In this document: one piece after another, positions 37,620 to 47,153 of the stretch | How the letters are laid out: every line of letters begins with the position of its first letter | How positions within the stretch are numbered: position 1 is the stretch's first letter | NCBI GenBank assembly: GCA_020746875.1 | Contig: JAGTJL010000024.1 | Location: 558,001 to 622,000, forward strand | DNA: 64,000 nt | From: Rhexocercosporidium sp. MPI-PUGE-AT-0058 | Taxonomy: Eukaryota > Ascomycota > Leotiomycetes > Helotiales | Reading direction: 5' to 3' | Translations under genes and position numbers: made by a program | Notes under the pieces: model-generated | Database searches by the model: none | What the model saw: only the letters and a program-made list of their open reading frames with translations | What the model was told of the DNA's origin: nothing

Positions 37620-38410
37620 CAGCCTGGCCCGACCTCAAACTTAACAATCCTGAAGGTATCTGCCATGCCCTTTACAGCACTGCGGCTGCCTTCGAAAACG
37701 GATGTTTTCTGGTATGAGTCAGCTATCAGTTCTAGATTCGCGATTTCCTATAAGTTTGGCTGTTGGATGACTGGTTTGGAAGGCCAAGAACTTGAGAGAT
37801 GTCCTCCCGTATCCATCGTATGGCGGGAGGAGATGGTTTCTGCTTCTCGAGTTGGCCGGGTGTAATTTGGCGCCATGTTGCGGAAGCGGGTAATATTGTG
37901 ATTCAGGTCAGGATTTGAGGGGATTGCGGCTAGAGGTCGGGGAGGTTTTGAAGTTTTATGGTTTTGATGCGAAGTAGTTGTGGGAGCTTGGCTGTGTGTT
38001 GTTTCGGAGCAGCGAGGAAGCACCAGTGAAGCTCATTCGTGCTGATATCCTAAGTTGGGGCAAATATCAGGGGGTGGTGAGAGATACTAGTGAGAGGGTG
38101 ATTGAGGTTATCATATCCCAGCTCCTCAATCTGCTTCAGGAAATTTCTCGGTTTGAATTTGGGAAGATGATGGTGGGGTTGAGTAGGGTGGAACAGTTCG
38201 TGGGGGTGCGGTTTCTTACGCAATTAATGGCCATGGCACCTTCAAGAGGACATATCGTAATGTTTACGGCTATGATTGCAAGTGAAGTCTCCATAAAGGC
38301 GCCGCGCCGTGGGAGCACATCGGGAAGGCCTACGGAATGTTTTGGAAAGTCAAAGTAACTTGCCTGGAGCCCTTGGCATTTTAGTAACTTGAGGGCGCTG
38401 GTCAATTAGA
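37620..38410 (-). pseudogene. Possible frame-broken coding debris
   Basis: Several minus-strand pieces look protein-like but lie in different frames: at about 38140-38050 PRNFLKQIEELGYDNLNHPL; at about 37850-37770 AIRWIREDISQVLGLPNQ; at about 37750-37640 EIANLELIADSYQKTSVF then SAVKGMADTFRIVKFEVGPG and a stop. Overlapping long frames exist on both strands here, so most are shadows. I cannot name a family. If real, this is one gene broken by several frameshifts and stops, in keeping with the other debris between 32 and 38 kb. Confidence 0.25.
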
Positions 38411-38515
38411 TCCTTCCTCCAAATATTTTCCGAGGATTACTCTCATGGAATCCAAGGTGAGAAGCACTGGCCCGCAGTATCACTTCGTCTGCGATGTTAC
38501 CCCGAGTAATAATGT

Positions 38516-40715
38516 TCAAACAATGGTAATCCGTTTCTCCTCTCTAGGCAAATCTTTCCATACTTCATCCCGGCCTGAGAAATAACCAATTCTCGTATAA
38601 GCACCCTTGATTTCCTCCGAAGGGACCAAGACAAGACCGTGCAATCCGTCACTGAACTCCGACCCTTTTACTTCATAGACCATTAAGCAGTGAAGTATCA
38701 CTGATGAGCCGTCGATAGTCCCGCAATGGTTCAGGTCTGGCTTGCCTTCCAGCTTTGATCGACGAAAAGATGTGACTACACCGGTATGGGTTTCGACTTT
38801 GCAGTTTTCAAGGAAAGCATCAGGAATCATGTTGATTATTTGATTGGGAACTGACTGATGGCATATTTCAACAATATACTTCATATGTGAGCTGTCTTGA
38901 ATCACATTTCTGAATTTCAAGTACAAAAGTGATCCAGTCAGGGTGATAAACCCACTTGAGACTTGGCCAAAGGGATTTAAGCCACACAGCGTTGTTTCTG
39001 CCGCATGAATTGAAATCAATGCCTTGCCCACGTGGCTGTCTTCGGGCAGTTCAGGGCAGCGAAAAGTAATATCTCCGGTTACTGAAGCCCAAGACCAAGA
39101 TGGGGACCCATTTTCAACCACGCTTGGCGGTTGGGCTTCAGAGGCCCCATTCGACCACCGTGACGCTGACCAGAAAAGATCTTCCACGAGATTTCTTGAC
39201 CACAAACCGGCAAGATACTGGGAACCAAACCCACCATCGAACTCCCTAGCGTAGCCAGATATGCCTGGCAGTTTGTCGGTCTGGAAGGTAAGAGATCTTC
39301 CTGAGTATGTTTTCACTGCTTTCTGCCATTGAGTTCCAGGTATCGCATGTCTCTGAGCTATTTGCCACGGCAAACTTGCTACACGATCTATCGGTAAGTT
39401 GAGGTAGTCCTCAGTGTGAACCGTTTCCTCTCCTCTGCATTCATACACAAGACCTGTGGCTGTGTAATGTACAATTCGGGAGGCCAATGCATTTTCTTGC
39501 CAAGTCCATGCACGGGTAGAAAGAGGACCAAATCTATGATTGATTGCCGTAGTGCTTGATTGGGTTGGTGTAAAACGATCCTCCGGTCGGGGGTGTGCCA
39601 TGACCGAGTGTTTTCGGCCACCATGGCAAATTTCAAAAGTCTCAGCGAGGCTCCATGGACCCCGTTCACAGAGAAAAGGTGTCATTGGATTTGGAGACAA
39701 CGACGCGGCGACAGTAAGATATGTGTTGGCGTAGTATTGTCCCATCACTGCAGATTCTGTCTCCCAATCCGCTTTGTCGCCTTGAATTATACAAAGAGAA
39801 TCAATCCATAACCAGCGAACTCCGAGTCGACGAGCTACGGTAATTACATCCCGGAAGGTTCTAGGCAGACTGTTCCATCGTATTTTCTCCATCATCTCAG
39901 AAAAATTGGCGGATGTAGTTTTGGGAATGTCGGAACCGCCCCAGCAATGACTTAGGGCAATGTATCGATCCTCAGCTGCGAAGGAGTGTGACTCGGAAAG
40001 TTTGATAGAATCATCAACTGCTAATCCAATATCAAGTAGGCGTCTTGGAAATACGACAGGCAAGACTGGATTGCAATCATAATGTTCTGATGCACATATC
40101 TCCAGCCTGTCTTCAAGAAACCGAAAACACTCTGTCGAGGATGAATGCGTGGACAAGCTAGGGGTAGTTCGCAACTGAGGCCAAAATGGTAAGCTTTCTT
40201 CTTTCGAGATGTTAGTGGTTATCAGGTCACCCTTGCCCAGTGACTGAACGTAATGAGATCGGATATTCTTGGGTTTGGAAACAAGTTCCTTACATACCTT
40301 TCGGACAATAGATTTCAATCCGGTGAGGGGTCGAGAAAGATCTCGGGGAGTCAGGATTATAACTCTCTAGGTGAAGTTTTAATGAGCCCCTGTCGCTGTA
40401 TTGCATAACAAAGTAAAGAGCAATGAGCGGGTTTTCTGCTATACAGTCTAGGACATCCTCGGCGTGTTTCTTGGCAACGGTACATAGGAAAGTACAAAAT
40501 GTGCAGTCTTTGTCTCTCCCCCAAGATATCTCTTCGTACTCTAGTCGAAGTTGTCCAAAACTTGTACTTTTGTGTGTGTCTACGTCTAGATTGTTGCAGA
40601 CGGGGCATCTTTGAATGGCAAGTTGCTGCTGAGTCGCTGTGAAGTCTGATAGCAACTTCTTCGACCGCTCACCGGGAGTAATACTAGGTTCCTTGGATTT
40701 TGTATCTTCCAACAT
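38516..40715 (-). CDS. HET-domain protein 1 (heterokaryon incompatibility)
   Basis: Exon 1 40715-40298, intron 40297-40201 (GTATGT...CTAAC...AAG, 97 bases), exon 2 40200-38516; in frame, 700 residues. The start is the first ATG after a non-ATG extension. Residues about 35-85 hold two Cys pairs (CPVCNNLD and CTFC), the zinc-ribbon-like N-terminus of many HET proteins. The HET domain spans about 215-400: YIALSHCWGG, then TFRDVITVARRLGVRWLWID followed by SLCIIQ, and GPLSTRAWTWQENALASRIV. The C-terminal half is family-typical (SPSWSWASV near 490). HET domains act in cytosolic non-self recognition and cell death after fusion of unlike individuals; which alleles or partners act here is unknown. Codons look normal and no damage is seen. 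A Tc1 relic lies in its upstream region, about 330 bases from the start codon. Confidence 0.92.
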
Positions 40716-41045
40716 CTTCAGATATAGGATGGCATAATCAACGTAGTTAAGAATCGATTGGACTAACTGCAAAATCCACTATGGAAGGCTGATGGAAATT
40801 GCATTGGGTAGAATGTCAGCATCCAGAGCTGTAATGTGACGCAGTCAGCCAAGTGAAGGACAATAAATTGAAACCTGCATCTTCTACATCAAAGAAGCTT
40901 GACCCATATCACGCTCTTTTGCAGCAGAGTGAGAGGAGGTGGAGAGATAGAGAGAACGGACTACGCTCGAAGGTTGTCGTCTGGTGAAGCTCGGCCGGAA
41001 AAACTTAAATGCGGCCAGGCGTCTTAAGAAAGGCTCCTGACATTA
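40716..41045 (-). promoter_or_regulatory. Upstream region of HET protein 1
   Basis: 330 bases between the HET start codon and the Tc1 insertion. It must hold the leader and at least the proximal promoter of the minus-strand HET gene. An AG-ending pyrimidine-poor stretch just upstream (near 40773) leaves open a non-coding first exon. No motif stands out. The transposon separates it from anything further upstream. Confidence 0.4.
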
Positions 41046-42639
41046 CGAAGGCGAGCCGAAATGAAATCCGTCCATTTTGATTTGTGCAATAACCGAGTAA
41101 ATTTGTAAGCAACCCCTCCTAAAATCTTCACCCCGCATTATAATTTTTAATGATTTTATTTCTATTATTAACGAGTCAGGAATTATGGGTAAACACGCGA
41201 CTGATATCGACAAAGCTGTCTTTTTGACCCACTTATAATACGTCCACTAAGCTGAAGCTGCTCGAAAAGCTGGTTTAGCTAAGTCGACTGCGACGGATAT
41301 CAAGAATGCCTCCGCAGAAATACTGATTCGATACGACGAGTAAGGTCTTCCTCCTCCGACGATTCAAGAGCAAGTCGAACAGATTCGACGAAAAGCTAGA
41401 AGTGGAGCGAAGCTAAAGATTTCTGAAGAAGAAATTACGAATCTCATGGAAACTTATACGTTAAATCGAAAGCAACGAAAGAAGATGTGGCATATCGTAG
41501 CTTCGGAAGAAGGCTTTTTTAATCTTCATCGAACCACAATTGAAAAGAAACTAAGAGCTCGTGGCCTCTACAGATTAAAGTCTACAAAGAAACTCGGTCT
41601 TATAGAAGTTTAAAAACGCCAACGATACGAGCTTGCGCTCTCGAAGAAAGACTGGGGAATCGAAGAATAGCGAAAAGTTATATTCTCAGACGAAGCTTCG
41701 ATTATTGTTTTAGCAAAACGAGGAATGTAAAACATCTCTCGACTTAAAGGGGATATAGAACGATATTATCCTAATTGTATTGAAAGACGGTATAATAAGT
41801 ACTCGGAAGCAATGTTTTGGGGATGTTTTACGTACGATTCCAAAGGTCCTTGTCATATTTATTACCCTGAGACTGAATAACAAAAGCAAGCGAATCAAGA
41901 GCGAATGGATCGAATTAATAACGACAAATGGGAAGCTGAGTGTCGAGAGTTGTTCGATACTCAAGAGAAAGAAAAAGAAAAGAAGTGGGACGAATTAAAG
42001 AGGAAATGGCCGAAAAAGAGAGCTTCGTGGGAGGTTTTTTAGGAGCAGAATCGATTTAAAAAAGGGCCTTCTCGTGGAGGAGTCGATAATCTTCAATATA
42101 CTTACGAGGTTTTTGAGCCTCACTTAATTCCTTTTTAGGAAAAGCTCATGATCTAACGCTATAATCCTGATACATTCGAGAACGATCAACTTCCGTATGT
42201 TTTTTAACAAGACGGCGCTCCTTCGCATTCGAGTAAATGGACGATTCGTAGGCTCAAAAAGGCAGGTATTCTTCTACTCGAGCATATAAGTAATTCCCCT
42301 AATATAAACGCAATTGAAGGGGTTTAGATGCTAATTCGAGTAGCAATTACAAGAGATTGGAATGCCCCTCATACAATTGAGTGGACCGAAAGAGCGTGGA
42401 GAGAGGAATAGGACAAATTCCCTTAAGAGAGGATTCGTGCTTTAATTATTAGGCAAGCTGCAATTAATACCCTTATTTTAGAATGTAAAAGTGGAAACGA
42501 ATTTCATAATTAGTACTTTTGATTCAATACAAATTATATAATAAGGTAAGTATTTTTAATACTTAGGATTTTGGTGTTCCTCGGCTCGCGTGATGGACCA
42601 ATCGGCAAAATGGACGGATTTCATTTCGGCTCGCCTTCG
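41046..42639 (+). mobile_element. Tc1/mariner (DD34E) transposon, RIP-inactivated
   Basis: 1594 bases with 34-base perfect inverted termini, each reading inward CGAAGGCGAGCCGAAATGAA, and a TA on both sides (41044-41045 and 42640-42641). The interior is a single transposase reading frame. Both the ends and the target duplication are intact, so nothing has been lost since insertion except coding capacity. It lies between HET protein 1 and the vWA/E2 gene, in normal-composition DNA. Confidence 0.96.
41185..42513 (+). pseudogene. Tc1 transposase with 14 RIP-type stops
   Basis: One continuous frame of 442 codons from ATG to TAG. It has no insertion or deletion but 14 internal stops, all TAA or TAG and none TGA, as expected when CAA/CAG become TAA/TAG and TGG becomes TAG. 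Domains: helix-turn-helix DNA binding in the first 170 residues; catalytic aspartates in FSDEAS (about residue 168) and QDGAPSHS (about 353); glutamate in NAIEG, 34 residues after the second aspartate, giving the DD34E spacing of Tc1. A long Lys/Glu-rich coiled region (about 235-300) lies between the two aspartates, longer than usual. The enzyme would cut and paste the element at TA sites. Confidence 0.93.
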
Positions 42640-43025
42640 TAACGCTTTTTCTACCCAACAATACAGCATCATTTAGATGTGCCCGTAAAACTACTCTCCC
42701 AATGTTTACAGCATCTCGGGAGCCGTTCTATTACCCTCTGCAGTACCATTGCACGCCAAATGCGACCATCCCGAGAAAGCGCGCCCAACATGGACGATGG
42801 CCAATATTCGATGGATTCAACATGCCAATATAATTCGTGGGCACCCGGGGAACGGCCTATATAGAAACACAAGGGTTCAAAGAAGCACGAGGTTTCCTTT
42901 GCTGGCGTAACGGCTGGCGACCTCAAGGCAGATTCGAAAACGCCTCGCAGCCTCGTTTGCTATTTCCCCGCCTCCAGCAACGGTACAACTCCGTTTCTTA
43001 CAACTTCAACTCGAAGACTTCAGAT
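42640..43025 (+). promoter_or_regulatory. Upstream region of the vWA/E2 fusion gene
   Basis: 386 bases from the transposon edge to the start codon. A TATA-like CCTATATAG lies at about 42853, some 170 bases before the ATG, followed by a pyrimidine-rich leader with CAACTTCAACTC just upstream. The frame is open upstream of the chosen ATG (from 42837), but the region reads as leader. Confidence 0.4.
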
Positions 43026-46000
43026 ATGGATCATCGAAGAGAATCCGAGCCCGCGGGGCCGGGCGCGTCAACTACTACCTTCTCATGGGTCGAAGCAACA
43101 GATCCTGCGAGCTTTGTCCCGCCAAACCACAACGAGGCTACTACCTACTCTGTGGCAGACGATGTCTCAGTATCTGGGAGAAGCGAAAGTGTGTTCAGCA
43201 GCAGCAATACCCTCCGAGTCTACGTTCGAGTTAATGGAGCCAGAATCGTTGTCCCCATATCCCATATGGCTACAGTCGACCAGCTTCATGCAGAAGCCGT
43301 CCGACGTGCGGCAAGGCTGGGAAGCACTGTTTCTGTTCAGAACAGTATCCTTCAAACAACTGGCCATAATGCGGCGCTTTTGTTTGGAGAGGATCTTCTC
43401 ACGGATATTTTAGATACTACGGAGAACCTGACATTTCTGCTCAACCCACTGGATGTAACTTTGACTCAGGTAAGAACGGCAATCCTCCCCCTTTGAGTAT
43501 CTGACTAACTAACCATCTTCCAAGGCCGCGACCTCCGCTCAAATTCCAAGTCAAGAAGCCGATCATACAACGTCTGCCGACACTTTAATCAATCCCTCAT
43601 CTACGAATCTGCCAATCCGTATCTCCGGCTTACCTGCGTCGTCGGGTGTTTATGGGAAATGCTCCTCAAAGGTCTATATTCGATGGATAACACAAAGAGC
43701 GGCTTTGGATACAGGGTATCTCCGCAATATACCAGTCGACTCATACTCATCCGATGGTACAACATCAGTGACTGAACTCCGAGCCTGGTCCTTCAGCAGA
43801 GTTTATGGCAAACAGAATAGCAATGCGGACGCCTGGCCGGACGGCATTGAGGTTGAACTTTTTCTCGGCCATTACTATCTCTCGTCTGGGAGTAACTTGA
43901 CTGTGGCAGATTTGACGCCTGAAGGCATTAGCCGCCAAGAGCCTCTCAACATCTTCGTGTCAGCGGTACGGAGACCTGCAAATGCTGCAAAGCTTTGGGA
44001 AAACTGGGGATTCGAATGTACCGATCGTTCCATTGCTACTTTCATGTCAAGTTTGGAGGTTATGATTCATGATATTACGAAGCGGAATGTCAAGCTTGAC
44101 AGTCTACTAGAAGTTCTCTGGAACATCACCCACTTCCCGCCCGCTCTATTAGCCTTCAAGCAGCTTTATGAAAGTATTCTTCCATCATCCGGGAAATTCG
44201 AGCCAAGCGAAATTCGCGCCCTCGGGATTCTCGCCGAGAGCTTTCGAGAGATAGCCCAGAAGATGGTTCTACCGTGGATTTCTAACAGCCCGGGTTCTTT
44301 ACTAGAATCTTCCCGCCAACTATTTGCTTGGATTCATACTCTTGCAACACAGGGATCATTCTCTGATGGTGGATCTTTGGCACTCGTTCATGGTGTTGAG
44401 CTACAGGATATTACGCTTCGTGATAACACGAACGAGATTCATGGTCGTTTCAAGAACCAGGAATTGGTCAATATTGATCTTGGCACTGGGCTTCCAAAGA
44501 AGAAAATCCTCGTCAGTCTTATGAGTCTCTCACACATCGCTCCAAAGACCCTAGCGCTGGCTTTGAATGGCGCAGAAGAGTATCCTTGCAACTATTACTT
44601 CCATCTCCCACACAATTCCCAATGATTACTTGAGCACAAGCGAGCTTCATGTCTTCATCCTGCAGACTTTGACAACCTACTTGAAACAACAAATCAAGTC
44701 AGTGGATTCAAAATGATCGGCCCCCTGCAATTGGCGAATTGTACGAGCTCTGATCTCCCAATTGTGACATTGGACAGCCAGGGATTTGTTTCCACCTACA
44801 ACCAGAAGATTGAACTCTGTGCAGATGGTTCATATTACACATGGAACGTTTTTAAAGGCAGAGAGGAAATGTCAGAAACCAACACAGGCCAGTACCTACT
44901 TCAAAAGCTCAACCCTATCATGATCCAGCGGAAGAAAGACAAGAACTGGGAAGTAGATGCTTGGACAGAGGCTCATGCCACCAATGACATGGGCAATCCC
45001 GATGAAGCTATTGTCATTTTCGTTGATGCAAGTGGGGGTATGGGAGCTGAGATGGGAGCTGGGTGGATGGAAAACCAAGCCACAGCAACTGCAACTAGCA
45101 CTCAGGCACAAAACCAGATGAGCCGGATGACAGAGGTTAAAGATGTGTTTCGAAATCTCGTCTCGCGAATTTCTGCCTACAACCTCCCCACCCATCTGGG
45201 ACTGGTGACCTTTTCTAGTCCGTCACAAGTCCGAGTCGCGCAACCTCTCACGCCTGTTCTTCTGAACTTCCAACATTAACTTGATGGAACGGTGCCAGGT
45301 GGACCCACGGCAATGTTTGATGCACTACGCAAGGCCGAGCAAATGTTGCTTGCTCTGAAAGTCAAGCATCCTAATATGAAATGCAGAATTATCGTTCTCA
45401 CTGACGGGCAAGACAACAGTTCATCAGTATCGCCATCTACAATCTGCATAGAACTGTACTTTGCTGATATAGTTCTAGATGCTATTGTAATTGGCACGAA
45501 TGATACTCTTGACCTCTTTAAAATCGCCAAGCACACGGGGTGGCTACGCATTCTGCCCGAAGACTCGAAGCGCACTCTTCCAGATCTTCCTGTTAGAGAC
45601 TTTCATCGATATCAAAACTCGTCCAGATATTGTGAAAGTGCCTCTAATCAATTACTACAGCTCAACGCCAAAGTCTGCCGATATGCAGACTCCTTTTGAT
45701 TTTCCGCCCTGCCGGTCACATTCAAATCAGCACGATCACTTTATCTCACTTCGTGATGCAGATCGCTTTCTCACCAGTATGTCAAGAGCTCCTAGCGCTC
45801 CTTCTGGATACGCTGCTTCTGAGGCCACAGCTCGAACCGGCTCTACATGGACTACCGTGAGTACCGCGATGACTGGAACAACGTTAAGTGCATCGGGTAC
45901 CAGTCGTTTAATCTTAAATGAGGTCAAGACAATGATCGATAATCAGCATGAGTACATTGATGTTTATGTCAGTGAGAGTAACATGGGATTCTGGAAAGTG

Positions 46001-46867
46001 GTGATGCAAGGTCCACCTGCATCCCCATATGAAGATGGAACCTTTTTGCTTTACATCGAATTTGGAGATCAGTTCCCTCGCAAAGCACCAACAGCTAGAT
46101 TTATCACCCCAATCTTGCATCCAAATATCACCAAGGTTTGTGACACCACGCCAGGTATCATATATCAATATCACTAACATCCTGTAGCATGGCCGCATCT
46201 GTCATCCCATTTTTGATCGAGAATGGACACCAGTTACTCGAGTCTATCAAGTTATCCAGCAACTTTGGGGTATTCTGATGTCACTCGAGGTAATTTCCAA
46301 TGACTTCTCGCGCTTTAATTGATACTGACTTGGAAATAGGCCCGAGATGCAGTTGACCCTTTGTTCACGCTGAAGTTTTGGACAGACCCAGAGAGTGGTC
46401 GCCGTGAGGTTAAGCAATATGTGAGCCATAGAATGGTCATTACTCAGCCGCATATCTAATGCTTTCAGGTCGATCGTTTTGCGAAACCCAATCGCGCCAC
46501 ACATCGCACAGACATTCTCAATGGCGTCAGCTCTTCATCTCCATCGGTAGCATCGAGCACTCCTCCGAGCTACCACACAACCGTGTCTCCACCTGCTACA
46601 CCTGGCCTCGCAACACATTTGTCTACTCTTCGCCGACCCATCGTCAGCCCAACCACAAGAAGTGGGAGCGTTATATACACCCCATCCGCCACTGCATCTA
46701 TTGCTTCCAGTGGCCAATCAACCCCGAGAGTTCAATCCCGAAGCTCGAGTGTAGTTAGTGCTTCTGCTGGATTGCTACCAGGTGAGGACAACGATGGTGC
46801 TTCAGTTGCATCTTCAACGGAAAGTAATCGTCGTCGTCGGTTCTTCCGTCGCTTTCAGGGACATTGA
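43026..46867 (+). pseudogene. Ubiquitin-like / vWA / E2 ubiquitin-conjugating fusion gene, disrupted
   Basis: Exons 43026-43469, 43525-46135, 46188-46289, 46340-46420, 46469-46867, all introns GT-AG and in frame; about 1211 residues if undamaged. Order: a ubiquitin-like beta-grasp segment (about residues 60-145, TLRVYVRVNGARIVVPI...), a second similar segment, a helical region, a vWA domain from about 660 (IVIFVDASGGMGAEM, a MIDAS with Gly in place of the second Ser; later IIVLTDGQDNS), and a UBC E2 fold from about 955 (WKVVMQGPPASPYEDGTFLL, ILHPNITK, GRICHPIFDREWTP with the catalytic Cys at 46200). A Ser-rich tail ends RRRRFFRRFQGH. Damage: TGA at 44623 (CGA expected), TAA at 45277 (CAA expected) and an extra G in the run 45537-45540. 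The intact form would link ubiquitin chemistry to a protein-binding vWA; targets are unknown. Confidence 0.85.
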
Positions 46868-47153
46868 ATGAACGGGAGTGCCAACCCTCTTTTTCTCACG
46901 GACTTCCTCTCTTGGGCAAATTATCTCCTTCTGAGTTTATCTCCGCCAATACTACGTCTAGGTCTAATTAGAACTGAAATGAAATTTACATTTTGCAGCC
47001 ACTCTATGAATTGACATCATTTAAAACTTCGTCATTCTAGTGAACAACACCGAAGAGATTCAAGGAATAAGGTATAGCCCTCAACCAGTCTGCAAATGAC
47101 TTCGAAGTCGGCTAATCTACAGTAATTTCTAACCTTCGTAACTATCTGCATTA
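46868..47153. other. Convergent intergenic region
   Basis: 286 bases between two converging genes; it must hold both 3' ends. AT-rich patches near 46975-47030 could serve polyadenylation. No gene is seen. Confidence 0.4.

Noticed and set aside
37978..38358. 126-codon plus-strand frame
   Set aside because: No recognisable motif; minus-strand pieces over the same bases look at least as protein-like, so neither is claimed with confidence.
44500..44640. A possible intron (GTCAGT...CAG) in the vWA/E2 gene
   Set aside because: The frame before and after is the same; a single TGA (CGA expected) explains the break more simply and keeps the protein-like sequence on both sides.
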